Shown here: piece by piece, positions 48,310 to 61,182 of the stretch
Position numbering within the stretch: the stretch's first letter is position 1
How the letters are laid out: each line of letters opens with the position of its first letter
Assembly: GCA_022695795.1 (NCBI GenBank)
Contig: MU404057.1
Location: forward strand, 186,001-250,000
Direction: 5' to 3'
Length of the DNA: 64,000 nt
From: Biscogniauxia marginata
Taxonomy: Eukaryota; Ascomycota; Sordariomycetes; Xylariales; Xylariaceae
Made by a program: the position numbers and the translations under genes
The notes under the pieces: generated by a model
What the model saw: only the letters and a program-made list of their open reading frames with translations
What the model was told of the DNA's origin: nothing
The model's database searches: none

Positions 48310-51117
48310 TGTGAGAGAGCTACTGCGTGATTCCTGATAATCACGAAGGTTGGCAAAAGCCGAAGCCTTAGGAGTACCCTTTATCTGGGCTGCTATTATC
48401 ATGTTGAGAATACTGTTAGCAGCGGGCCGAAGTCCAAATTTCCCCTTGCTGCACAAAGAATTGACTTAGCGGGCAGCCTGGCTCGGTCCGAATAATTATT
48501 GTCTGGCTAGGTTCGACAGGACCTTTCAGCATGATTGGAATCCTCTTTATCCATCACATGACTGCTCTGCTCATTGCCATGACCTATAGAGTACGCCGCG
48601 ATAGGTGGGAAGTTGAATTTGAGACATTCAAAGCTTTTAGAATGGTCAACAGCCGTGGCGCATGAACAGATTGGCCCCTTCGCCATGAAGGGTGCTGCCG
48701 GAGCATCTAATCGAAGACGTCAATGGCATAGGGGCATATCCACAGCGGATCGAGTGAACCAGGCTGGTTTTACAACGGCATTCGCAATCTACTCATGCCG
48801 CTAAAACCATATTCCTTCATATGAGCGCATCCCTCGATCTTTGATGGACCGGACTCTTGTCGATGAAACTATTGCCTTGGCTTATGCGAGTCAGCAGGTT
48901 ATCGAGCTTGGAACCTCGGTCTACGTATATGAGTAGAGGAGGCACTTACTTAGTGCGTTGAGGAAGGGGGCTATAGGAATATGCACGCCACTTTAAGCTA
49001 TCGTGGTCCTGCGATAAGCCTGACGCATAAGGACACGATTTAGTTACACGTGGGCTAGTGTTCATACGCCTAGACAACGCGTCGCCCGAGATTTGATGTT
49101 GGAAAACGACGAAGGGGAGCCAAGAGGCTAATCACCGGAGCTGAGCACTCGGCGCAGTGCATATCTACATGGAGTTATCATAATGAAAGTATATGTAGGT
49201 ACTAGTCTTGTGTAACAAGGGGGAACCAAATACCTGGGTTCCATTTTGGTTATAGGGGATGGTTTTACGTCATATAACGCAACTCGCTCGACATATGACG
49301 TGCTATCTAAAATAAAATAAAATTTTCCCGAATGAATGGGATCGCATTGAAATGTAACCACTTCAGCTAATAACAAAATTCCATATAGATTGATTAGCTC
49401 CCTTGCCCCACAACACTCTGTTTCTTGTCAATTCATTTAGGTAGGTTAGTGCTTATAATGCTTTTCAAGTTATCCCCTACGCACCGCCCTCCCCCCCCTC
49501 CCCCTTTCTTCCCCCTTTCCCCAGGCCTAGACCGAGACCCGAGGCCGTGTAATATATACAAGGGGTATTTGGTTAATAAAGTGCTGTCAGGCGGCCTTTG
49601 TGAGGGTGCCCCTAAACTTGGGAATTCCCCATGGCCGCATTCAACGCTAGAATCTAAATTACTACTACTTACATGTAGGTCTGTCTACATTAGATCTCTG
49701 TAAGCATACCTACATATGCCATATACATAAGCAAGTTGTGTACTTACTCCATGCATACCGGCAGGGGAACTGCTTTAGGCTTAGTACCTAGGTAGGTACT
49801 TAAGGTTATACTGGGTTAGGGACTTTCAGGTTTTTTCTCAAAGGCGATCGGGCGCTCGCGTCTGCTATTGGATCGCAGCCCCTCCTCGTCATCCGGCCTG
49901 CCAAGCCAGGCCTGCATTTGTTCCCAGTCGGATCTCACATGTTTCTGCGGTGTTAAATCGTTCTGGATTTGCTATTTCAATGACTACCTACTTTGTACTC
50001 CCCCCCGCCCCCTTTTCTGTCTCCCTTTCATGGGGGATGAATGGGCCGACGGATATCCTGTGAAGAGATATATTCAAAAAAATAATTAAAAAAAAAATAA
50101 CTTTTCATCGAAAGTAATTAGAATGGTGTATACGTATGTGTCACTTGATTGGGTTGGCGATCGGCTTATTTCTTCGGCCAGAGCCTCGAGACTACAGTGA
50201 TCCTTTATTCATTAAAAACGGGAAAATATTTTTACAGTTCTTTCATATCACGTCGCCCTTTGCAGAATTACTTAAGTGTAATGTTCTTAATGCGACTTCG
50301 CGCGGTAAATGGGCAGCCGATTAAGTGTACCCTTGATTGCTCAATATATGTTAATGAATCAAGGGGAGGGAGGGAATTGATGGGAGAAAAAACTGCCGCG
50401 CCGCGTTGGAATTTGTTACTACGTTGAGGTGAGAATGAGATTGGAGTACGAGAGGATATACTTATTATCAGCAATTTTCTTTATATACCTATACATAGGG
50501 TTATTCTTGTTGCAAGTCGCGACTGAGATATTGGCTAGCCTTATTCCCTATTCGTTCCGTGGCGATGGTCATGCTAGTACGAGTGAGTAGTTGAGATCGT
50601 ACGATTTGGTAAGTTGTGAGGTTGGAATTCCAATCTATTTCTAATAAAATATTATGGTTATCTTAGGTATTAAGGGAGAAATTGAGGTGAAGCTCTCTAT
50701 TAACCTTCGAGCCACTTAGGTCGACTTTTGATAGACCAAGCCCGAGCTCGAACATAATCACCAACACGTGCACACATTGCAATAAACATATTGACTCGTT
50801 TATACGGTGCCGAAATACAAGTACTGTTAATGTTGCCCCAACAATTGATTCCAGTTGGAAATGATGTTTCCGGTATCTTGGTTGTTCCGCCCGAGTTTTG
50901 AAACAGGATTGGTTTCGACCTGGACTCCGTTTTAGCATCCGATACATCGTCTCGAGAGCATGGCCATCAAAGCTATGCCTAGAAATATTAATGTTCATCT
51001 TTTACATTATAAAAATATTCTATACCCGCGTCACTATACGTTTTGTTTAATGATATTCCACCGGTGTACTTGATATTATCATCGTTTCCCGAAGTCAAAG
51101 TTCTGATCCGCACCAAC
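48310..51117. other. Gene-free spacer
   Basis: About 2.8 kb with only short random-looking ORFs. It contains GTACCTAGGTAGGTAC (49784-49799), a near-palindromic form of the recurrent spacer motif, a C/T-rich run near 49488-49520 and an A-run near 50078-50100. Confidence 0.5.
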
Positions 51118-51728
51118 ATGGAGGCCTTTGAGGGAAATTTCACTTTCTATACTGTGAGTGAATGGATACTCACAGGTTTCTATAAAAAAGTAGTCATCTG
51201 ATAATCTGATCAACGTTTAGGTGCCAGCGGCGTTCATCCTCTTGTTCCTCCCGAAGCTCTATAGCTTTGCCTTGGGAGGCAAATATCTGGACCCCGCCCA
51301 CCCGCGCAAGTACCAGCCTGCTATAGCTGAGGCCGACGATCTTGAGGCTAAGGTATGCATGATATTATAACCCCTGTATGCTTAATGGGAAGATCCTTTT
51401 TTCTCATATGAACTTGTGTGTATATATTCTAACTAATTCCCCCTAGACAAAGGCGCGTATCCTACGGGCGGAGAGTGCGTTTGCCAACGGCCTGGAGACG
51501 ATCTCACTGTATGCTGCTGCCGTGGCTTCGATCAACATAGCCCGTGCCGACCCAGTGGTTGCGAACGCCCTGTCTATCGCCTACTTAGGCACTAGGGCCG
51601 CGTACAACGTGGTATACGTGTTCCTCCAGGATGACCCTCGATGGGGATTGGCCCGGAGTGCGACCTGGTTTGCGGGCGTGGGGATTATTCTTACAATGTT
51701 TCTACTGTCGGGGTCAGCTGCGTATTAA
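51118..51728 (+). CDS. MAPEG-family membrane protein
   Basis: Small membrane protein of the MAPEG superfamily (membrane-associated eicosanoid and glutathione metabolism), likely in the ER; glutathione transferase activity is possible but not shown. Exons 51118-51153, 51221-51352 and 51447-51728 all break between codons and give 149 aa. Helix 1 follows the short first exon (VPAAFILLFLPKLYSFAL). NGLETISLYAAAVASINIA is the family's characteristic second-helix region (usually N.xE..P.F). AYLGTRAAYNVVYVFLQ carries the conserved Arg and Tyr of the third helix, and TWFAGVGIILTMFLLSGSA is the last helix. Length and helix count match fungal homologues. Confidence 0.92.
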
Positions 51729-54048
51729 TAAATCGTTGACATGAGTCTCTTATGAGAATACTTTATAATATGCCTACCTTATTTGATTATTACTATATTA
51801 TTAGGCGTTCGTGATGTAATTAAGTCAGAGTTTATATTTATTGCTAAGAATTAACCAAAAACACCGAGACAGGTGAGTGCTAGGTGTGCCCGAGTATGTG
51901 TACCCTCTTCCCCCTTCCCTTTACGCAAGTCAGGATTACCATAAATTAATGGCTGAAAGGTCATGTGTAAACCGGCATAATGAAATAATCACCAAATTTA
52001 AGCTCGGACAGGACACTCAAATTGTATGTTAACGGGATATCCCTGCTTATATATAAAGTAATATTAATTTGTGTGCATGTGGAACACCATGAACTGTGAA
52101 ATAGTTTGAGGGATGGAAGGGATAGTCTGGCCTTAGGCGTAGCAAAGAGCTTTGCTTGCTGCTGTCTTGATTTGGTGCCATTGTTGTTCATCGATCTGTA
52201 CTCTTGCTACGATAAGGGGAAGTTACATTAGCTTAACGAGTAGAAAAGAAGGGTAGCATTTACGCAAGAATAAGAGATGAAGAAGCTCAACTTGGCCGAA
52301 GCAGTGGAATCAAACTACCGACAAGGTTGTACACAGAACCCCCGACTAACATTTTGGATTTTACCAACAGGAATATATTTGGCCCGGCGATATTGCCGGG
52401 GGCTTCTATTCAGCATGATCATTTCCGATACACCGTTGGTAGATCAGAGCATGGCATAGAAGAGGCTCCACCTAATAGCCCATTCGTGCAACAGAGCAAT
52501 AGATATCATATAAGTACTACTGCGTCTAAGGATGTTGAGAAAAGCAGACAAAACGCTAAAACTGGTCCAGACCGGACAGACCTGGTGGGTCATGTAGCCG
52601 CAGCGTATGCTCAAGAATAAAAGGACCGCCGTAATAAAATAACCTATTGGTCTAGCTACGATAGCTAAACCGGATCTCCTGGATATACGCAGAGAGAAAA
52701 AGTGGCAAACTTCAAGGCCAAAAAAAATCCGAGAAACGTGCAAGGCCCTAATTTGAGACTCAGAAGGTACCTCGCTATTTACTTTGCCAAGAAATAAGAT
52801 TCCCGTTGACTTTCCCGCCACAGGCACTACCGAGCGAGAAGGGTGAACATGATACAACAGAAATAATGGAATACAGGTCATTGTCATAGTACTTGTCGGC
52901 ACAGTATTAATATGGAATTATAGTTCCAGGAAACTAGATATGTTGGTTATCATTGGTGCTGGACCATTCTTTCCACGTAGTCTCGGAATAGTTTAGGTAG
53001 TGCTCGAAGCAATCTAGAGAGTGGGTTTGATACTAATCGTCTCATTTACCCATATTTCCTTAGGCCCTTGTTCTCCTCTTTGCTTCTTTCGTCTAATTCT
53101 CTTCGGGGATTACTGTTCATTGTTGCAAGTCGGATCGGCATGGGGTTTTTTACCGGCGTAAGGCGGGCCCCGCCGGATGCTCACGTTACACCAATCAAAC
53201 CCGTTTCCGCCGGCTGATATTTCCCTTTATAACTCAAATCACACTATGTTGGTTGTCTCAACTCGTAGGTAGCTGTGGTCATGACCGCAATTCTATTAGC
53301 GACAACAGTCCCATGTTGTTCCAATTAAACAATAGGTGTTTTCCTCGAGATCTGCTAATTATGGGCCCGCGTACATAACTGTTCAAGCCCTTACCGAATC
53401 TATATAGGTCTTTAAGAGCAGACTTGATAATTTTCGATAGCGTTTTTATACACTAAGAGGGTTGGCTAGTCAGGTGACGACGCCTGTCCGTCGGTAGCGA
53501 TCTATCAAGGGTCCCACGGGTCTAGGGATTCAGTGTCGCGATTACTATCGGATATACCGAGCGGAAGCCCGTGTATCATGGAGCAAAATATTAATGTCAT
53601 AGATATCCCACCAACAGTGCTTCCTGGCTACAACATCCTGCTGGGATTAATCGTCCCTAGACGGGATCATGCTAGCTCGGCTTCCTCATGATAGAGATAG
53701 TAAATCCTATTTGAACAGCCTCCAGTAAGCCGAAGGCAAGAATTTTTGAAGAGTTTGAGGCGCAACATAGTTACAATAAGCCCTATCCACCTTTCCGAGT
53801 TGATTCCACGATCATAAAATCGTCTTATTGATTATATGCCTGTATGGCAATGAAGGCTATATTCTTGAGACCATGGTTGCATCAAGGAGTTTCCGGTAAA
53901 CCAATACCGATTGCCATTCAGTCGATACATATTTAATATCTTTAGTTAATATATCTGCCACGTCCTTACATATTGCTAAACGTCTACGACGACCAAGATA
54001 ACTCCTGTTCTGTCAATAATTACCAATGCCGTTGGCATGACTGAATAT
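51729..54048. other. Gene-free spacer
   Basis: No supportable gene. A minus-strand frame at 52444-52902 encodes hydrophobic stretches but has only a GTG at its start and no recognised domain; it is listed under rejected items. The rest is AT-leaning non-coding DNA. Confidence 0.5.
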
Positions 54049-57000
54049 TTACATGCGAAACTCAGGCACAACAAAGTTGTGAATGCCACTGCCAACTCGC
54101 TGAATGTCCTTCTTGCTCTGGGGTAATGTTACCTCAGCTTGTGAGTTTGGTGGGACCACCAACTCCAAGTGGAATCCGTCGCTATCGACATGCCAGTCTG
54201 TCGAAATCTTCCCGTATGGGCTCAGAAAATTCGCCTTGGCATGAGTGATGTTACCCCCTGGAATAACACCCACCTTGATGGTCTTCCACCCAGGCTCAGC
54301 TGGAGCCAAGCCACCTATGACTTGGAAGATCCAGTTGGAGACGGATCCAAACGCATAGTGGTTGAAAGATGTCATTTCTCCAGGATTCACCGAACCGTCC
54401 GGGAGGAGACTGTCCCATCGTTCCCACGTCGTCGTTCCGTTCATCACGACTTGATACAACCACGAGGGCACAGTCGTCTGTAATAGCATCTTATAGAAAG
54501 TATCCGTCAAATTATACTTTGAAAGCGCTAACCCAAGCAAGTGCGTTCCAGCAAATCCAGTACCTACTAGGTAGTTGTTGTCCTCAATAATCTTCTGTAG
54601 GCGTCCGGCGGCCGAAACGTCTTGTCCGCTTTTGGAGAAAAGGTCAAAGTACAGTGGTAAAACCAACCCCGTTTGAGTCTCGTTGGCGACCGTTCCATCG
54701 GTGTTAATCCACGATTCTTCAAAACGGGTCTTGAGAAGAGCCGCCCAATCGCCATAGTAAGAATAATCATCTTGTATGCCCAGCTCGTAGGCCATTTTAG
54801 AGACCAAGTCAGTAACATAGATAAGGTATGCATCAGCAACGTAGATCCTATCGGTGGTAGCCTCTCCGGGATTATCAGGAGGGGCGAGAGGATCGAGCCA
54901 GTCACCGTATTGAAAGGAGGTGCGGTCCCACAAACCATCTTCATTTCTCGGAATACCCTTGTCTAGCCACGCTTTGGCGCCTTGATATTGTTCTCTTAAA
55001 GCGTCAAGGTCGCCCGAGGAATGGTAGCCATTCCAGGGATTCGCGACCACTACATCACCCCAAATAGCAGTTGCCGATGTGCCAGCGGCGGCAGGAATTA
55101 TCGGGACTACAACAGGCGGAATACCTACACCAAAGCAGATCAGAACTTGTGCAGGCCGGAATTTTCTAGATTCATAACGAGCTGCTGTTTTCATTCGGGT
55201 GAAATATTATGAGGTGAAGAATATAATAAAAATGACCTACCATCTGCTGCCATCTGTTCCGATTGAACATCCTAATATTCATTAGTACGCTGTCACTGAC
55301 TGAAGGTATCATATACCACTCACCTTCAACCACCCATTCCAGAAGCCTGAGGTGTCATATAAGAAGTTTGCAGTGGGCGCAAAGGCATGGGCATCTCCAG
55401 TCCACCCAAGCCTCTCGTCCCTTTGTGGACAGTCTGTCGGAACACTCATGAAATTGCCCTTCACTGTAGTATCGATTAGTTAATTCTATATACACGCCGT
55501 TAGAAAATTTCAAGAGGCCAGAGCCAACATCATCCCTGGCAATTGTCCTCTCACGTAGGCTTCGGAAGTTGCGCTAGATCTTCATCGTAAAGCACAATAA
55601 TTAGATGGAGATAATGAGAAACTGTGTAACTTACTACTCCAACGCACGTTCTGCGTAAGCTTATTCAAAAGCGGATGAGAACACTCGAATAGACCTGTCT
55701 CTTGCATATCCGAATGAACCACAATTGCGGTCACCGCGTTCTTGTCTAGAGGGGTGTAATCTGCAGGCCAACCTTCGACACGGGCGTATCTAAAACCATG
55801 ATATGTAAAACTGGGCTCCCATGATAGAGTACCATTCTCAGAAAGAGTCACATAGTCAGTTTGAGTCGCATTTCTTAGGGGACGCGTAGCAACGTCGCCA
55901 TTCTCGAGAACTAATTTCAAGGTCTTAGTTTATATGCCAGTTATTGTGAAGAACATTACCGGCACGTTAATTCTGGAAATAACACAAGGTCGACTTACCC
56001 TCTGTATGCACTAATTTGATTGTCGTTTTTTCCGCACTGGATACTTTCAGACGAAGCCACCCTACAAGATTCTGGCCGAAATCAAGAATGGGTGCTCCAC
56101 TCGGACTTGTCAAAATCTGTTTCAATTGAACCTCCTCCGTTCGGCGAATAGGAGGCCCATCTGGAGCGACAAGTCGACCGAGAGGGGCTTCGAGCTCTTT
56201 GACACCAATCCATGTAGCAGTACTAGGGGCTACAAAGCCTGGTGACGTCCACCCTGGTTGTTCCAGGGTAGAATCATAGCGTTCACCATTGTAAAGCTCG
56301 GAAGTGATGATTGCTCCCGTTCCAGATTCCCATGATAGATCCGTCCGGACAATATGTTTAGTCCCGTCTTCTCTGGTAAGGACCAATAAGGCCAGGGCCC
56401 CTAAAGTGTCACCATAAATGTTGCGTGCACCGCCGTTGTAACCAAGACGTCCCGCGTACCAACCCTCGCCAACTTGGATTCCAATGGCGTTGCCGCCTTT
56501 CTGGAGTAAACTGGTGACATCGTAGGTGTCATAGACGTGTCGATAGTTGTATGATTGCCAACCTGGAGAAAGGACCACATCTCCGACACGGTCACCGTTT
56601 ATGTGTGCCTCATATAGACCGTATGCAGTGATATAAAGGCGCGCGGATGAGATAGAATCGGCCACAGAAAATTCCTTGCGGAAGAGTACTGGCTGGTGAG
56701 GTGCGTCCTGTTCGGTTTCCTTATCCGCTGCTATCATTGAAGCTCCAGACCAGTCCTCCTGAGATAGCAGTCCAGTCTCCACACTCGCAAACTCGGACCA
56801 AGGGGTATCCGACTGGCTATCTTGCCCGTAAGCCTTTACCCGAACTGTGGCTGATTCCGCAGACGTAAGCGCGACCGTGGGCCATGGTACCAGTACCGAG
56901 TCGCTAGAATCGATATGGAATAGCTCGACAACATTTTGTCCACCCCGGGACACTTCGAGGCTATAGCCACGCTGTGTCCAATTGGGTGCATTACCACCAA

Positions 57001-57166
57001 ATCTCCAAGAGATTCGTGGGGTAGCCTCGCCGATGCCTAGGGCGGTTCGATGATGTTCAAACGAGACCTGGGAAATTGTGACTGCCATAGCTATTCGCGT
57101 TCGTTTCTCAGGCTCGTCGCTGAGAGCTTCTCCGCTCAGCTGTCTAACGATATCCCCCGAGGCCAT
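54049..57166 (-). CDS. Alpha-L-rhamnosidase, glycoside hydrolase family 78
   Basis: Releases terminal alpha-L-rhamnose from plant glycosides or pectin side chains. Five exons, 57166-55999, 55910-55635, 55463-55324, 55271-55241 and 55124-54049, keep frame throughout (896 aa). The first in-frame ATG is at 57166; a later Met (MAVTISQVSFEHH) matches the usual start of fungal homologues and may be the true one. No signal peptide is visible, so the enzyme may be intracellular. Domain order is the N-terminal beta-sandwich domains (LGIGEATPRISWRFGG; ARLYITAYGLYEAHINGDRVGD), the (alpha/alpha)6 catalytic domain, and a C-terminal sandwich. Exon 3 carries the signature TDCPQRDERLGWTGD (residues 491-505), whose acidic residues are catalytic in the family. 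Glu788 in GEMTSFNHYAFGS is the likely general base. The 31-nt exon 4 (DVQSEQMAAD) is easily missed but restores a conserved segment. Confidence 0.94.
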
Positions 57167-59553
57167 GGTCAACGGTTTATATCATGATGGCTAGCCCTGT
57201 ACTTTCCGGGTTACATTAAACCGATTCAGCCTTTGTTATTGCCGGGGAGGGGAATGCATCATTGAAGGCCAAGGTAGGTCTTAGATCCACATACCTTTCT
57301 ATATGGCCGCTGTGCACGTACCCAACTATGTCGACTAATAGAAGAGTAATGGGAGAGTCTGGCATCATACTTTTGACTAGCTCCCATGTAGCCCCCCGCC
57401 TTCGGCATATAGTCATCACGATCCCGTCTCCACATGCCAAGATCCCCGACCCCTAGGTATACGGGGCCCCGCAATCTTAGAAGGTGCGTGAGGCTTGCAT
57501 TTGATCAACTAGGTATAATCTAATGATTTGGTTGAAGATTCGGCTGGATGCATGTCCCTCGGGTGCTAGACCAGATATGCAGCAACCCACACTATTACAA
57601 TGTGGGACAAGTCGTGAAAAGCACATGGATGGGGCACACTAGGTTGGCACAAGTATTACCCCGAGCTTGGGCAAAAGCTTTAATGTGCGGATACCACATT
57701 ATATTGAAACAGTGTAACGTATACGATGTAACAGCCGAATCTAGATGGTAAGCCTTGGGATACACCTTAGTTTCGCCTATACGAATTCGCACCCCCGCAG
57801 GAGACCTCGGTTAATGTACGAGTTTCTATATTTCATAGTGTAAAGTGCTAATATAATAGGAGAGTGCTTGGAGTAAGTTGGAGAAGCGCCTTTTGTTTTT
57901 AACCCGAGGCCGGATGAATGATATCATTGGAGTCCTTTAAAGTAATGGTGGATGAATATCTATTGTAACTTGCGCATTTTGAGTAATGCTGATCAACGAC
58001 TATCTAGACTCCACATAGCTAAAGGTGTCATGCCCTCAAGTGGAAGTCAATCATCAGCTGTGACATTGTCAAGGGATGTAATAGGGGATGGGTCTATAGG
58101 GTCAATATTAGTGAAGAATAATCACTATGAAACTCCCTTTAGACTCGTCAGAGCGTACACGGCTGCTACATACCCAATTTACTATAGATCATATTCTTAT
58201 GGCCCCTTTAGCCCTGAGAGTGATCCGTTAGGCCCCCGGCAGATAGGGCCAAAGAAAAACGTATCGAATCTTCGGTGAGCTTAATATGGTCGTGTCACAT
58301 GTGGATTGACTTGTGATACAGTTGCCGACTTCTTCACTACCGTTTTTAACTTGCCAACGACATGGTAGCCACCCATTGATAGATATATGCGCCGGAGGCA
58401 GTATTGATATATGGGAGGGTGCAAACTTCTGTATACACTAAAAGCAAAGTACCTCCAGGTGGCTCAAAGCCGAAGCTAAGTATATACACCCCCGAATCGA
58501 TTCATCACTTATATACGCCTAGAATACCCAAATCAGATTATATAACAGCACCGTCTCTAGTTAGGAGTATGATTAGTCTTGTTTAATTTATCGTAGAACT
58601 AATACTAATGTTGATATACTGCAATTCTTGTTTCGCGAAGGGTTCAGGCTAAGAGATACATGTATTCTGAAAGGGAATTTTCCCTCCCAAATAAGACAGA
58701 CTCTTTATTCCCGGTTAGCTTGGTGCCATTGTCTCCATTCACTCTCTTGAGCCTCTGCTACGGCGGTGAAAAGCTGTTAACATTTTTTTTCAAAATTTCT
58801 CCTAAGGATTTAGCTTCATTAATAATATTTCACAGGGTGTTACAAAGTTACTGTAATTTATTAAATTAATCACAGATCATTAGTGATGCTTCTCCATGAG
58901 GGCTCATATTTAGCCTTAAGCTGAAAATAAGATCTTGATTGCTTTTTTCTGTCACTTTGCTTTAGGCAGCTTAAAAAAATATATTACAGTAGAAATACTA
59001 GAATTGCAATATAATCTCAATGTTCTTATTTAGCTTATAAACGCGGCCAAAATGGCTAACTTTAACAATGTCTAGGTATAAATATGATGGAACAAATACA
59101 AATAATAAGATCAAAATTAAGCTTTATTTTTTTTCCAGCCTGCTTCTTCTTCCTTCCTTCTTTCTTTCTTTTGTTTTTAAATATTTTTGTCTTAGAAATC
59201 CTTATCCGCCTTCGAGTAGGAACAGCCAAACACTTTATCTTTTATTCCCCACCTTATTAAACAACTATCGGGTAGTTTCGTTAAAGACGTATCAATGTTT
59301 TAAAACTAATATAAGGTTTATATACAGTCACATTCACATCAATAATATGCGTATGAATGTCAGGGCGTTTAATATGCTGAAGAAATAACTATAAGTAAGC
59401 GCAATTGTCCCATCGATTTACTCATATCAGCAACATCCCCAAATCGGCAGACCACCAAAACCAATAACCATTAACTAAACTATCATTTCGTCAGCAGCTT
59501 TGATACTCATTAAGTTTCCTCTTCAAATACTTATTCTTAACAAAAGGACAAGT
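57167..59553. other. Gene-free AT-leaning spacer
   Basis: About 2.4 kb with no supportable gene. It has a CCTAGGTATAC word near 57452 and several A- and T-runs. ORFs are short and of random composition. Confidence 0.5.
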
Positions 59554-60120
59554 ATGTCATCACCTTATCCTACACCTCCCCCTTCTCCCCCGCCTCCCCC
59601 AGGATCAAGGGTAAGTGAGAGAGTCAATGCGACAGAGCCTTCGGGTAATTATACTCGGCCTCTGTCTTATCATCTTGGAGATCAAAATGGAGTATCCACA
59701 AATCTCACGACTCCTAGATCGACTGAATCACGTATGAGCCCTCCTGAGTCGGCGAGCTCACATCATAGACCATCCTACACTCCTATGGCCGGTCCATCGT
59801 ATAGTCCTGTGGCCAGTACGTCATATTCCCCTACTCAGGACCCATCGTACGCTCCCGGCGCTAGTCCATCGTATGCCCCTGTGGCTAGTCCATCGTACGC
59901 TCCGGGTGCTAGTATATCGTACGCCCCTGTGGCTAGTGCCTCTTATTCCCCTATGGCCGGTCCATCATACACTCCTGTTTGAAGTCAACCATATGGCCCT
60001 ACCACGACATTCAGCTCAAACTACACTGCTTCAGAGTCCCAGATTCCAAGCCAATTTTCCCCTAGAACTTGGACATCGAAGTACTCTCCTTCTGAACCCA
60101 CGAGCTCATCACGAAAGTAA
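59554..60120 (+). pseudogene. Pro/Ser/Tyr-rich octapeptide-repeat ORF interrupted by TGA
   Basis: An ATG at 59554 opens a 142-codon frame: a polyproline start (TPPPSPPPPPG), a Ser/Thr-rich middle, then nine copies (the last partial) of an octapeptide of the form PSYxPxAS (residues 73-142), encoded by a 24-bp minisatellite (59770-59979). The frame stops at TGA (59980-59982), but beyond it the same frame stays open to a TAA at 60118-60120 with the same Ser/Pro/Tyr-rich style. CGA-to-TGA by one C-to-T change would explain this. The repeat recalls wall-associated or other low-complexity proteins, but I recognise no family, and no signal peptide is evident. It may be a pseudogene, a shorter working gene, or not a gene at all. 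Confidence 0.4.
59770..59979 (+). repeat. 24-bp coding minisatellite
   Basis: Nine consecutive units, the last one 18 bp long, begin at 59770 and every 24 bp after that. Units vary mostly at single bases. Alternating variants (PGAS/PVAS units) suggest duplication of a 48-bp pair. Confidence 0.85.
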
Positions 60121-61182
60121 GGGCGATCCTAAAAGGCAAATAGGCTCGAAATGCTTAAAAGAAAGATACAATCTTGTCGGTCCTACCATGCCCCTGATAT
60201 AGGTCTGGAACAGCTTAGCATCTGCCAACCATCCCCCGAGCTAGTTGCAAGGTTGTTTTCGAACATATGCTAACGAGCAGCAACCCCCGGTCCCTGTTAA
60301 ATGCGCTGGTCGTGTTTGTGCGGAGCCCTCTATGCAGAGGCGCCACTTTCTTCATTTCCTTGATATCTCTACTTTTCTACCCTCCATCTACTAATATCTA
60401 CAATATCCGCTGCAGCTCCAGGAGAGCCGCGCGGTAATACTACATTCCTTTTAATTAATATACGCTTGTTAACCTAATAACTATAAGACCCAATATCCGT
60501 GAATGTGAGTTGAATTGTAAGTTTTGTGCCGATTCATGAATTTCTAGAATTGTCTGTAGATGTAAATCATATTGCTGAAGATTGACTGTTGGCGTCGTCG
60601 TCGCATTGTATAAGCATCTGTAAGGGCATCGCGCCTATAAGCACTGGGAACGTTGGCTATCGGTAATATATATATATAAAGTAGCTACAGCTAAGTATCA
60701 ACAGCTCTTAAACCTTGTAATTCCCGAATTGCCATGAACTTTTTATGTTGAGTAAACGTCTAGCAGTAAGTGCGACGATGAAGAACCTGACGAATCAGAC
60801 ATCATCTAGCGGTGGCTTTCAAAAGTCTCCGAGGACCATTTACCCAAAATGGCAAGGCTGCATAGTATTTTGAGTACAATCCGCACATGATTTCTAATGT
60901 GGTGGTATTGGTGATGGTACGTAGTATTTCAACGAGTAGTTGACAGTAAATGTTGATATATTGCATACCGTATCTCAATATATTTTTGTCTAATCATTAC
61001 CAACCTGAGTTTGTGGATTTGTAATTCCTAAGGAGTAGACCATTGTATATAAAAAGGTTGGATGTCGACAATTCTAACCTACTTGTTTGAGTTGCCTTAC
61101 AACCATAGTACAAGTATCCTATTGACTGGTGATGTCCCTTGAAGCTCACCTTGAAAGCCTATCAGCCTGAAATTTGCCAATA
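60121..61182. other. Gene-free spacer upstream of the Gfo/Idh/MocA gene
   Basis: No gene seen. It contains a TA microsatellite (about 60666-60678). The TATATAAAAAGG word near 61045-61056, about 130 bp before the ATG at 61183, is a plausible TATA element. Confidence 0.45.

Noticed and set aside
52444..52902. Minus-strand 152-codon frame with hydrophobic stretches
   Set aside because: It begins with GTG, has no recognisable domain, and no flanking exon extends it convincingly. It may be a decayed membrane-protein gene but cannot be supported.
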